DNA of 59,026 nt from Undibacterium sp. Lineage in GTDB: Bacteria; Pseudomonadota; Gammaproteobacteria; Burkholderiales; Burkholderiaceae_D. Positions within the stretch are counted from its first letter, which is position 1. Each line of letters begins with the position of its first letter. Positions 8,693-16,979 of this stretch are shown here, piece after piece. The notes under the pieces are model-generated. The model was given only the letters and a program-made list of their open reading frames with translations. It made no database searches and was not told the DNA's origin. The stretch covers positions 1 to 59,026 of the forward strand of contig JANXTO010000343.1 of assembly GCA_025352365.1 (NCBI GenBank). Reading direction: 5' to 3'. The position numbers were made by a program, and so were the translations under genes.

Positions 8693-9951
8693 TATTGAGA
8701 ACCCTTAATGCAGCGCTGGATGAATGGAAAAGTATCGGTAATGAAGTAGTGGTAAATCCCGTCAGGAAACTCTGGTGTGACGCCGGTGCGACCGTTGCAT
8801 TCATCCAGATCACCCAAGCCCGGCACATATTCATAATCTGAGGTAAATGTGCCCATAGGGAAGATGGCAACCGAAGGTCGGCCAGCATCTGGCGTGGCTT
8901 CTTTGCGATAACTTGAGGTCACCAATTTGATCGCGGAGTTGGCATCGTTTGCAGAGGAGTAGCCGTAACGCGCATAAATAGGGAAGCCATCGATAGCAAA
9001 TCCGACCAGGGTCATTGCTTTACCCTTATTCAGCTTGGTGACGTATGCCTCCGGCACACCATGATAGTGATATTGGCCATTGGGTTGTACATGGGCGTTG
9101 CTCTCATCGGTGCCAAAGACAAAGGCACCACCAATCGCTTCTAGTACCCAAGGGTCTTTACCGTTCACCATCACACAGCCACCGCCATTGGCGGTGGAGG
9201 TTGCTGTGGAGGAGCACGATCCTGCAGTTCCTGGGTCAAGCTTGACGCTATTTAGTACATAGCCAATATTGCTCATATTGACGCCAGCGGAAGCGGTGAC
9301 AGCAGGTTTTACCGGCATGTTGATTACAATATTTTGCGTAGAGATCGGTGTAGCAAAATTACCCGATGTGACGGCATGGTCAGGAATGCCGTTACCAGTG
9401 AGTGTGCGGATAGTGCTGGTACAACTCCAGTTAGAAATGCTGTTCGCCATCACTTTAGCGCTGCTATTGAATGCGTTATAGCTCAGTGCACATGCCACAC
9501 CATTAGTTGAGCCGGTATTACTGCTGGGTGCTGTAGGGATTGCCGCCACCGGCACCGAAGGCGTGCTGCTTCCAGCTGAATTTTTTGCAGTAACGCTGCA
9601 CGAATAAGTAGTGCCATTGTTTAATCCAGACACGCTGACAGGACTTGCTGTTGCTGTACCGTTTATCGTTACACCGGGAGTGCTGCATGCTGCTAGATAT
9701 GAGGTGATATCGGCACCACCATTAGACACTGGTGCGGTAAAAGCGATACTGACACTAGCGTTACCCGCCGTGCTGATCAGAGCAGTCGGGGCACTTGGTA
9801 CGGTTACGGTGCTAGTTCCGGCACCAGTACTTGTAGATGTGCCCGCGTTCGTGCTCGAGGTCGGTATAGGCGTAGTACTGGCACTGCCGCCACAGGCGGT
9901 GAGTGTAATGGCGATTAAGGGTGTGAATATAGAGTGAATAAAGTTACTCAT
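8692..9951 (-). CDS. YHYH-domain lipoprotein with fibronectin type III-like repeat
   Basis: A 419-aa exported protein. The N-terminus ends in a lipobox (ITLTAC), so Cys is probably lipidated. A Ser/Thr-rich linker and one fibronectin-III-like domain (roughly residues 50-145) precede the C-terminal YHYH domain, which contains QYHYHGVPE, GFAIDGFPIYARYG and a final DGIYHYFITDTFPF. The biochemical role of YHYH proteins is not known to me; the His/Tyr clusters make metal binding plausible. It is the first gene of a two-gene unit with the HupE-like protein. The promoter carries ATGACA-N5-GTCATT about 85 bp upstream, which links it to the adjacent two-component system. Confidence 0.82.
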   Translation of the reverse strand: MSNFIHSIFTPLIAITLTACGGSASTTPIPTSSTNAGTSTSTGAGTSTVTVPSAPTALISTAGNASVSIAFTAPVSNGGADITSYLAACSTPGVTINGTATASPVSVSGLNNGTTYSCSVTAKNSAGSSTPSVPVAAIPTAPSSNTGSTNGVACALSYNAFNSSAKVMANSISNWSCTSTIRTLTGNGIPDHAVTSGNFATPISTQNIVINMPVKPAVTASAGVNMSNIGYVLNSVKLDPGTAGSCSSTATSTANGGGCVMVNGKDPWVLEAIGGAFVFGTDESNAHVQPNGQYHYHGVPEAYVTKLNKGKAMTLVGFAIDGFPIYARYGYSSANDANSAIKLVTSSYRKEATPDAGRPSVAIFPMGTFTSDYEYVPGLGDLDECNGRTGVTPEFPDGIYHYFITDTFPFIQRCIKGSQ

Positions 9952-10035
9952 GAGGACTCCCCAGAATAATTAAAACAGTTACCGTGAATACTTGGTTTGG
10001 TTATAAACAGTGTAGAAGAAGAAAAGTCGAAATTA

Positions 10036-10052
10036 ATGACATCTTCGTCATT
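10036..10052 (-). promoter_or_regulatory. CusR/CopR-box-like operator before the YHYH operon
   Basis: The plus strand reads ATGACATCTTCGTCATT. The same half-sites with the same 5-bp gap occur at 12979-12995 in front of the secreted protein gene. This is the half-site arrangement of the copper-responsive CusR/CopR box. The rest of the 330-bp gap (9952-10283) shows no gene. Confidence 0.5.
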
Positions 10053-10273
10053 CAGGCAGTTAGTTATCGGGAGAGGGGACGGGACCTACTTATTGCATGG
10101 CGTTTGATATCGGCGTAGGTAATTTCTGCTGTAGTTGATGATGCTCACTAACTTCTAAAAAGGATACTCAAGCTTGTCGTGTAGTGATTAGCGCAAGCCT
10201 TTCAGCGTCGTAATACCAACGTGTTGTTATGCTTTATGGTTAGTGCTATATCTCGATTAAAGAGTGTTGGGAA

Positions 10274-10302
10274 GCTCCCATTTTTATCGCTTGAATGGGA
10301 GC
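10274..10302 (-). terminator. Hairpin at the end of the sensor-kinase gene
   Basis: GCTCCCATT and AATGGGAGC form a perfect 9-bp stem around an 11-nt loop that contains the stop codon of the histidine kinase. There is no T-run on the transcribed strand, so it is a weak or Rho-assisted terminator at best, or an mRNA 3'-end stabiliser. Confidence 0.35.
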
Positions 10303-11753
10303 CATAAATATAATTGAACGACATCTTGAGGACTTTGTGCCAGACGTAAATCACCGCCGTGTGCTTTGGCAATCTCTAACGCCAGACTCAAGCCCAAACC
10401 ATTACCCTCGATTTTGCGATTGTGTGCAGCATCGCCACGATAAAAACGGTCAAAAAAACGTGCCCGGTCGTTCATATTGATGTTGTAGCTAGTATTGCTG
10501 ATGAGGATAGTGACGCCTTTTTTTTCGCTAATACTTTGGATGGTGATATGACCTTTCGCAGGGCAGTAACGTACCGCGTTGCTGATGAGATTATTTAAAA
10601 GCTGTTGCAGCAACAAGATGTCACCATAGATCACTTGCTGTTTGGCGATGTTGCTCCTTAGAGTCTGATTATTAATGAGCATCTGTGCATCGACGACCAA
10701 TTCATTGAGTAGTTCGCTGAGGTCAATACGCGTTGTGTGTAGAGCGAGTTTACCTGCATCCGCATGCGACAATAACAATAGCTTTCGAGTGATCGCAGTG
10801 AGTCTGCTGACTTCGTCCAGCATCTCAGTTAAGTCGGTTTGGATAACGTGATTGTCTGATTTGTTGAGCATTTGTTCTATCTTGCCTTGCAAAATAGTGA
10901 GTGGTGTCCGGAGCTCGTGAGCAGCATCACCGGAGAAACGTGAGGCCTGATGGAAACTCACATCTAGGCGCTGGAGCATGGTGTTGTAGGTATCAATCAA
11001 TTCTCTAAATTCTTTATCCTCGCCCTCATTGGGTAATCGTTGGTGAAGGTCCTTTTGCGTCAGGGTTTTCATCGCATTGCGTAAACGGTTGACCGGTCGC
11101 ATAGTCAGGCTGGCAAGTAACCAAGCGCCAAGTGCAGTCAAGATAAGTGCCAGCGGTACCACTAGCCATAATGCACGCTTGAGTCCTGCTTGCAGCTCCG
11201 ATGTTGTAGCGGCTAAATCGACACCAAGAAAGCCTCTGCCACGTGGGGTCGTGAATGTCGTGGCACGCCATTGCTTGTCCTGGACAGTGAGCGTGCTGAC
11301 CGCGCATTTACCACGCGGCGCCCGCTCTAATGGGGAAGCCTCGGTGCGATTATCCAGATGCGCTTCAGGCCTATGCTCATCTCGCAACTGTCTGTTTGGA
11401 TCGGGCAAGGCGCGAAATGGTACCGACTTCCAGTTCAATTGATCGATATTGATATCGTCTTGCCAGTAAGTAGATTTGACCTCTGGCATACCCACTTCTG
11501 AGGTGTAGCGAAAGAGTAGTTGCTTATTGGAGTCGAGACGCAATTTAGTGACGATATCTGACTCAAGACTAGCCGCATCGTTTCGAATAAACGGTTGTGT
11601 GGTGAAGCGTTGTGTCTCCAGGCAAAGCCGCTCGTCTAATCGATCTACTTCATTTTTCATCAGACTAGACCAGGCTAACGCCAGTACGACGGTTAGCGCG
11701 GTCAAGACAATGCTCACGGCAATGATAAATAATCGGGTTCTGAAGGAAATCAT
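10284..11753 (-). CDS. Sensor histidine kinase, heavy-metal (CusS/CopS) type
   Basis: A membrane sensor of 489 aa counted from the ATG at 11753; the track's TTG at 11759 is two codons earlier. The first transmembrane helix is at about 8-28 and a periplasmic domain spans about 30-190. A second helix is followed by HAMP (MRPVNRLRNAMKTL), the H-box FSGDAAHELRTPLTIL (His near 279) and an HATPase domain with N, G1 and G2 boxes (NLISNAVRYC, GNGLGLSLALE). The AAHELRTPLTILQG wording is typical of the heavy-metal kinase subfamily. It lies 10 bp after its cognate regulator. The signal is inferred to be copper or a related metal from the operator sequence; it is not proved. Confidence 0.85.
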   Translation of the reverse strand: MISFRTRLFIIAVSIVLTALTVVLALAWSSLMKNEVDRLDERLCLETQRFTTQPFIRNDAASLESDIVTKLRLDSNKQLLFRYTSEVGMPEVKSTYWQDDINIDQLNWKSVPFRALPDPNRQLRDEHRPEAHLDNRTEASPLERAPRGKCAVSTLTVQDKQWRATTFTTPRGRGFLGVDLAATTSELQAGLKRALWLVVPLALILTALGAWLLASLTMRPVNRLRNAMKTLTQKDLHQRLPNEGEDKEFRELIDTYNTMLQRLDVSFHQASRFSGDAAHELRTPLTILQGKIEQMLNKSDNHVIQTDLTEMLDEVSRLTAITRKLLLLSHADAGKLALHTTRIDLSELLNELVVDAQMLINNQTLRSNIAKQQVIYGDILLLQQLLNNLISNAVRYCPAKGHITIQSISEKKGVTILISNTSYNINMNDRARFFDRFYRGDAAHNRKIEGNGLGLSLALEIAKAHGGDLRLAQSPQDVVQLYLWLPFKR

Positions 11754-11763
11754 GAGCAACTTC

Positions 11764-12450
11764 TTAAGGCTCGAGTCTGAAACGATAACCAGTGCCTCGC
11801 ACTGACTCTATAGGGGACGGGGCATCGGTACTAACTTCGATTGATCCGATTTTGCTTCGTATACGTTTGATGCAGACATCCACCACGTTAGTGCTAGGAT
11901 CAAAATCATAGCCCCAAACATGCTCAAGAATTTGACCACGAGTAAATACCTGTCCAGCCGAGCGCATCAGGTATTCAAGCAGACTAAATTCTCGCGTGGT
12001 GAGTTCTATCGTGTGTCCGCTAGAGCTAGCTTGCCGTGTGATGCGGTCAAGCTTTAGTTTGCCCACTTGTAGCAGGTTTTGTCTATCTCCGGCAAGCCGT
12101 CGTTGCAGAACATGTATGCGAGCGACTAATTCCTCGACAAAAAATGGCTTGGCAAGATAATCATCTGCACCAAGGTTGAGCCCCGTTATGCGATCCCCCA
12201 ATTCATTGCGCGCCGTCAGTAAAATGATAGGCGTTGCCACGCCCGAGCTACGCAATTCCTTCAAAATAGAGAGACCGTCTCGGCCTGGTAGCATGATATC
12301 GAGGATGATGACGGCATATTGACCTTTACTAGCCAGTTCAAAACCTACATTGCCGTTATTGCAGTGCTCAACATTAAAGTCGCGTTCTTTTAGACCGATG
12401 GATACAAAGTCGGTTATTTTTTGTTCATCCTCTATGAGCAAGACTTTCAT
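11764..12450 (-). CDS. OmpR/PhoB-family response regulator, CusR/CopR-like
   Basis: 228 aa. The receiver domain has the acidic pair ED at 7-8, phospho-acceptor Asp51 (IILDIMLPG) and Lys near 101 (YLAKPF). The C-terminal winged helix ends in RIRSKIG...VRGTGYRF. It is a transcription factor activated by the adjacent kinase. The dyads at 10036 and 12979 match the CusR/CopR type and lie in the promoters of both flanking units, so it probably controls the YHYH-HupE operon and its own operon. It sits between the small secreted protein gene (63 bp) and the kinase gene (10 bp), probably in one transcript. Confidence 0.88.
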   Translation of the reverse strand: MKVLLIEDEQKITDFVSIGLKERDFNVEHCNNGNVGFELASKGQYAVIILDIMLPGRDGLSILKELRSSGVATPIILLTARNELGDRITGLNLGADDYLAKPFFVEELVARIHVLQRRLAGDRQNLLQVGKLKLDRITRQASSSGHTIELTTREFSLLEYLMRSAGQVFTRGQILEHVWGYDFDPSTNVVDVCIKRIRSKIGSIEVSTDAPSPIESVRGTGYRFRLEP

Positions 12451-12513
12451 GCGAGCTTTCGTACAGCAGTAGTCACAAATATCACAAACATCAAAAACGG
12501 TTTTCCAGACTAT

Positions 12514-12909
12514 TTACTTGGCGGTCGGTGAGCCTGGTTTTGGCGCATTGGGCGGCGAGTTCGTGCGCTCTCCACCCGGCGCTGCGCCAGCTGGACGCGG
12601 GTCTAGTGCTTCCAGTTTTTTGGGGTCAAATCCGGCAGCACGCAGTGCGTCTCCTCTTGCAGAGCCCGGTTGGATACCTGCTTCGCGCAAGTTGCGTTTG
12701 ATCGCTTTTGCGTCGTCAACGCTGAGACTATTTGGTTTGTAGGCTGACAGTATCTCCTTCATCTTTGCTAGCTGTGCCGGAGTTAATGCCCCTTGTGTTT
12801 GAGCTGGTGGCATATTTGCACCAGGCTTAGCAGGCTGTGTATTCTGACTTTGTGCAGCTTGGATGATAGAAATGCAAAGGATAAAAATGACGACGATTCG
12901 TAATGGCAT
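12514..12909 (-). CDS. Small secreted protein of unknown function
   Basis: 131 aa with a clear signal peptide (LRIVVIFILCISIIQAAQSQ), a Pro-rich linker, a compact helical core from about residue 42 to 100 (LTPAQLAKMKEILSAYKPNS, AIKRNLREAGI) and a Pro/Gly-rich disordered tail. I do not recognise a named family. It appears to be the first gene of the operon with the response regulator and kinase. A CusR-box-like dyad lies 70 bp upstream, so it may be a periplasmic protein made on metal exposure. There are no Cys or His clusters for obvious metal binding. Confidence 0.7.
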   Translation of the reverse strand: MPLRIVVIFILCISIIQAAQSQNTQPAKPGANMPPAQTQGALTPAQLAKMKEILSAYKPNSLSVDDAKAIKRNLREAGIQPGSARGDALRAAGFDPKKLEALDPRPAGAAPGGERTNSPPNAPKPGSPTAK

Positions 12910-12978
12910 GATGGGCTTTCCGCGGTTGTTGTACAGGTATTTGGAAAATACATTTTACAACTTGGCTTACATCAAACT

Positions 12979-12995
12979 ATGACAATGTTGTCATT
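12979..12995 (-). promoter_or_regulatory. CusR/CopR-box-like operator before the two-component operon
   Basis: ATGACAATGTTGTCATT contains the perfect dyad ATGACAA-N2-TTGTCAT, which equals the core of the CusR/CopR box (AATGACAANNTTGTCATT). It lies about 70 bp upstream of the first gene and shares half-sites and spacing with 10036-10052. Between 12996 and 13199 I see nothing else. Confidence 0.6.
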
Positions 12996-13199
12996 GAGCG
13001 CTATGCAAAGCGTATGACTTGAGACCGAGTATCGAATAAGAATGAAGTCTTTTGAAACATCATTCTTTGTAAGCGCAATGTGTACACTCGTGCAAAAAAT
13101 TACTTAGAATTGATTTAGATTAGTAGGCGTTGAGAGGCTCATAAAAATCAGCCCCTCATAGCCATCACATTAACAAGCTTTCGCACACATTATCAAAGA

Positions 13200-14300
13200 T
13201 TAGCAAACGCTATGCATCCAGCCGTGCATATCTTCCGCGGTACCGTGCTGTAGCGCCAGCAGAGCTTCACGCAATGCCATAGTGACTTTGCCGTTTTCAC
13301 CTTGGTTGATTTGCATCTCAAAATTCTTTGCTTTGACATGGCCGACTGGTGTGATAACGGCGGCGGTACCGCAGGCGAATACTTCTGTCATCCGCCCTGA
13401 AGCGATGTCGTCGCGCCATTGCTGCACGGTGAGTTTTCGTTCTTCGGTTTCATAACCCAGATCTTTGGCCATTTCCAGCAAGCTGCGACGGGTGATGCCG
13501 GATAGCAGCGTGCCAGTGAGTTCTGGCGTAATGAGGCGAGTTTTTCCTGCTTCTTCGTAGACAAAGAATAGGTTCATCCCACCCATTTCTTCTATGTATT
13601 CACGGTTCACGGCATCCAGCCATACCACTTGGTCGCAGCCTTTTTCTAACGCTTGCGCTTGCGCTACCAAGCTGGCGGCATAGTTGCCTGCGCATTTTGC
13701 TTCGCCAGTACCGCCCGGTGCTGCACGGACAAAATCTTCGCTGATCCACACCGTCACTGGTTTAACGCCTTGAGGGAAGTAGGCGCCGGCGGGGGAGGCA
13801 AATAAGACGAACAGATATTCGCTGGCAGGGCGCACACCCAAAAACGGATCAGTGGCAAACATCAGTGGTCGCAGGTACAGACTTTCTCCCACATTCTTGG
13901 GTACCCAGGCTTTATCCATGGTGATTAAAGCATCTGCTGCTTGCATGAATATATCTCCAGGCAAATCCGGCATTGCCAGCCGCTGTGCGCTGCGGTTAAA
14001 GCGTGCGCTGTTGGCATCTGGACGGAAGGTTTTGACGCTACCATCCGGCTGGCTGAATGCTTTAAAGCCTTCAAAAATGGCCTGACCATAATGCAGCGCA
14101 GATGCCGCAGGGTCAAGGCTTAGAGGGCCATAGGCTTTTAGTTCACCTTGCTGCCATGCGCCATTACGATACGGAATGACCACCATATGATCTGTAAAAA
14201 TCCGGCCAAAACTCGGGTTCGTCATGCGTTCGGCACGTTGGGCATCGCTCAACGGATGATCGGAAGGGGTTACTAAAAGAGTCGGCGTGGAGGCGATCAT
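13200..14300 (-). CDS. ilvE: Branched-chain amino acid aminotransferase (type II)
   Basis: A 366-aa PLP enzyme for the last step of Leu/Ile/Val synthesis (transamination of branched 2-oxo acids with glutamate). The sequence has the type-II BCAT wording: LHYGQAIFEGFKAF, YLRPLMFAT, the lysine region GGTGEAKCAGNYAASL, and EEMGGMNLFFV. The track starts at a TTG at 14336; the ATG at 14300 (MIASTPTLL) matches the family length better. It is a single gene. A 428-bp gap with an 86-bp repeat precedes the next operon. Confidence 0.93.
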   Translation of the reverse strand: MIASTPTLLVTPSDHPLSDAQRAERMTNPSFGRIFTDHMVVIPYRNGAWQQGELKAYGPLSLDPAASALHYGQAIFEGFKAFSQPDGSVKTFRPDANSARFNRSAQRLAMPDLPGDIFMQAADALITMDKAWVPKNVGESLYLRPLMFATDPFLGVRPASEYLFVLFASPAGAYFPQGVKPVTVWISEDFVRAAPGGTGEAKCAGNYAASLVAQAQALEKGCDQVVWLDAVNREYIEEMGGMNLFFVYEEAGKTRLITPELTGTLLSGITRRSLLEMAKDLGYETEERKLTVQQWRDDIASGRMTEVFACGTAAVITPVGHVKAKNFEMQINQGENGKVTMALREALLALQHGTAEDMHGWMHSVC

Positions 14301-14586
14301 AATTATCTTTGAAGTCAATGTGTGGTGGGCGATCAAAATCTGGAGTAAGTCTTGATCAATTAATTTTAGCCTTATTTTGCGACTAGGTTAAGTTTTGCGC
14401 TAAAGATGTTAATTGTTGACTGGTCAGATGGAACTAAGCACAAGCGCCGTGTGAATTTTTTTAGACCATCATAGGCGGCGATTTTTAAGCGTCAAATGAT
14501 CATTTAGTACTTGAGCAAAATCGTCCACAGCTACGTTATCCTCGTCGCTAGGGCAAATTTCAGCAGGTTCTAAAAGTAGGGAAATT

Positions 14587-14670
14587 CATATACTCCCCAT
14601 TTTATTTTATAAATGTGCCTTATCGTCCAATGATTATAAGGACAATCTACATATACAGGATGAGAGTATG
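14587..14670 (+). repeat. 86-bp dispersed element, copy A
   Basis: It begins CATATACTCCCC and ends GATGAGAGTATG, with the centre CGTCCAATGATTATAAGGAC. It matches five other copies in the window in length, ends and central dyad. It lies in the gap between ilvE and the TctE-like kinase operon; the rest of 14301-14728 shows no gene. Confidence 0.8.
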
Positions 14671-14728
14671 TTTATCAATTGATTGGTGATCGATGAAGAT
14701 AACGTCGCTTTACCCTGAAGCTTCCTAC

Positions 14729-16123
14729 TTAAAACAGGGTTTTAGGGAACCGCACGTCTACTTGCAAACCACTTGCATTGTCGGGCGTTTTTAAATCAAT
14801 TGTCGCGTTTAAAGAATCACTAATCTCTTTAACGATCGCCAATCCCAAACCAGAGCTATTGGGTTTGCTGTCATCTAGGCGATAAAATCGCTCAAAGACT
14901 TTTTTTTGCTCCAATGCCGGAATGCCGACACCGTTATCAACGACGCTCATTAGAACGGAGTTTTTTTCTTGCTGTAACGACACGGTGATCATGCCCTCGG
15001 TCGCCATGTGTTGTATCGCATTGTCGATCAGATTAGATACCAGCTCGCGTAGCAGATTCGGTGGGCCGACGACACTCGCCGTTTCGTCTAGGATATCGAT
15101 TCCTAGCTCAATATTTTTTTGTTGTGCTAATGGTGCTAGTTCTTCCATCACGCTTTGAATAATGTTCGCCAGAGCGATAGAACTGGTGGGTCCTAGTGCA
15201 TGACGATTTTGTTCAACTGCCGCTAATACCAGTAGCTGATTGATGACTTTAGTACCTTGCAATATCGTTTTTTGGATTGCATTCAGCACTTCTTTTTGTG
15301 TTTGATCAAGCTGACTATTCCGGTGCCCAAAATTAATTTGCGAGGTGATAATCGCAAAAGATGTTCGCAATTGATGAGCGGTATTAGCGACGAACTGTTC
15401 GTATGAGGTTAAGGTTTTATCTAAGCGTGCGACGTAATCGTTCATCGCAAAAATTACTGGTCTAATTTCTGTCAATGCTTTTTTCTCATCTAATTTTTCT
15501 AGCGACCCTGGTTGTCGCTGCAAAAGTGTTTCACCAAACTGAATTAGGGGACTCAGCGTCCAGCGGAAGGCAATAAATAATCCGATGATGACAATGGATA
15601 AAAGAAGTAAGTGCTCTCTGATCGTCAATAAAAATAAATCTTTTTTAAATGCCGCGTGGCCACGTAAGGTTTGTGCAACCTGTGTAATGGCATAGTCGCC
15701 TGATGCGGTACTGGGTAAGGCGTGTGCATAAACGATGACACGTACAGGTTCACCCCGGATGGTTGAGAGAAAATATTTTTCTTGTTCTAATTGTAGTGGT
15801 GCGGTGTAAGTCGTTAGCTCTTCATCACCGGCAATCAGTAGCCCTTTTTTGCTGCGTACCGAGTAAAACACGCGATCTCTATACTTGCTGGCAAACAGTT
15901 CAAAAGCCGCTGGCGGAACACTAATTTCATAACTGCCGTCGATTTTAGCCAGTTGCTCCGAAATGATATTAGCGCCACCTTTGAGCAATTGTTCTTGTAC
16001 CAGCGTCGCAATCGTATCGGTGTTGTTGTAGGTCACAAACAGGTCGATGGTAGAAATGAATACCGTGGGTAAAAACACCCATAGTATCAATCGGCTTTTT
16101 AAACTTTTAAGTGGTTGCAACAT
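14729..16123 (-). CDS. Sensor histidine kinase, TctE-like
   Basis: 464 aa. A first membrane helix at about 12-32 leads to a periplasmic 2CSK-type sensor domain (about 35-165) and a second helix near 180-200. The H-box is NTAHQLRTSFAII and the HATPase region has NLIDNAIQH and SSGLGLAIVKEI. TctE-type kinases usually have HQLRTP; here Pro is Ser, a small departure from the motif. It overlaps the regulator gene by 17 bp. It is divergent from the porin and ABC importer genes, so it probably senses the solute those proteins import (TctDE in other bacteria responds to tricarboxylates). Confidence 0.85.
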   Translation of the reverse strand: MLQPLKSLKSRLILWVFLPTVFISTIDLFVTYNNTDTIATLVQEQLLKGGANIISEQLAKIDGSYEISVPPAAFELFASKYRDRVFYSVRSKKGLLIAGDEELTTYTAPLQLEQEKYFLSTIRGEPVRVIVYAHALPSTASGDYAITQVAQTLRGHAAFKKDLFLLTIREHLLLLSIVIIGLFIAFRWTLSPLIQFGETLLQRQPGSLEKLDEKKALTEIRPVIFAMNDYVARLDKTLTSYEQFVANTAHQLRTSFAIITSQINFGHRNSQLDQTQKEVLNAIQKTILQGTKVINQLLVLAAVEQNRHALGPTSSIALANIIQSVMEELAPLAQQKNIELGIDILDETASVVGPPNLLRELVSNLIDNAIQHMATEGMITVSLQQEKNSVLMSVVDNGVGIPALEQKKVFERFYRLDDSKPNSSGLGLAIVKEISDSLNATIDLKTPDNASGLQVDVRFPKTLF

Positions 16124-16781
16124 AGGTCAGCATATATCCGAGACCGCGCAAGGTAATAATTTGCGCGCCAGAGCCTTCAATTTTTTTACGCAATCGGACA
16201 ATATAAATTTCTAAGGCTTTTGGTGAGACAGTATCGTCTAATGTAAAAAGCCCATCCGCCAATTCTTTCTTAGAAACGGTTTTTCCAGTTTGTCGTATTA
16301 ACGCTTCTAGTACGGCATATTCTCTCGGCGTCAAATTTATATCTTCTCCATGGCTGCTAAATTTTTTTGAATTACTGTCATAGCTGAGTGCGCCACATAC
16401 CACGATGGGATTGGCTTTGCCGCTAGCACGACGTAACAAAGAACGCAGTCGTGCCTCTAGTTCCTGGATGTCAAATGGCTTGGCGAGATAATCATCTGCG
16501 CCTAAATTTAAATTCTCAATAATGTCGTTTAAGGTGTCGAGCGCGCTGATGATGAGAACCGGAACTTGATTATTTTTATGCCGTAATTGTTTTAAGACGG
16601 TTTGTCCTTTGATCCCCGGCAGCGTCAGATCCAGCAAGATCGCATCATAGTTTTGCGTTAGCAACAGATGTGCTGCTTCTTCACCTGTGAACGCTTGTTC
16701 CACCGCATAACCGGATTGTGCCAATAGCCGCGATAGCCAGGAAGATAGCTCACGATTGTCTTCTACTAAAAGTAATTTCAT
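16107..16781 (-). CDS. OmpR-family response regulator, TctD-like
   Basis: 224 aa with an N-terminal receiver (acid pocket ED at 7-8, phospho-Asp51 in LLDLTLPG, Lys in YLAKPF) and a C-terminal winged helix (LTPREYAVLEALIRQ, IYIVRLRKKIEG). It is the first gene of the pair with the TctE-like kinase. The 198-bp divergent intergenic region to the porin carries a direct repeat TTGGCCA spaced 14 bp, a plausible binding site for an OmpR-type dimer. Confidence 0.88.
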   Translation of the reverse strand: MKLLLVEDNRELSSWLSRLLAQSGYAVEQAFTGEEAAHLLLTQNYDAILLDLTLPGIKGQTVLKQLRHKNNQVPVLIISALDTLNDIIENLNLGADDYLAKPFDIQELEARLRSLLRRASGKANPIVVCGALSYDSNSKKFSSHGEDINLTPREYAVLEALIRQTGKTVSKKELADGLFTLDDTVSPKALEIYIVRLRKKIEGSGAQIITLRGLGYMLTYVATT

Positions 16782-16891
16782 AGCCCTAAGGCTAAATCAT
16801 TTTCTTCTGGGCTTGTTCTCCTTCGCGTAGTCCGTTTCGTATCGCGTGTCATTTTCTCCACAAAGTTTTCATTGAAGGCAAGTAGAAGGCA

Positions 16892-16912
16892 TTGGCCAAT
16901 TACATTTGGCCA
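16892..16912 (+). promoter_or_regulatory. Direct repeat TTGGCCA-N7-TTGGCCA upstream of the porin gene
   Basis: Two exact heptamers at 16892-16898 and 16906-16912 lie in the regulator/porin divergent region, 68 bp before the porin ATG. Direct repeats are the usual target of OmpR-family regulators, and the TctD-like gene is the divergent neighbour. The link is inference. Confidence 0.4.
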
Positions 16913-16979
16913 CGTAGGCTCACTCAGCTAAAAAATAAGTAGCAGTGGGATACAACTTAAAAATAACCAGGAGACAAGA

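Noticed and set aside
10284-10480. 61-aa ORF 10295-10480 and many other plus-strand ORFs over minus-strand genes
   Set aside because: Antisense shadows of well-supported genes with no ribosome sites or motifs.
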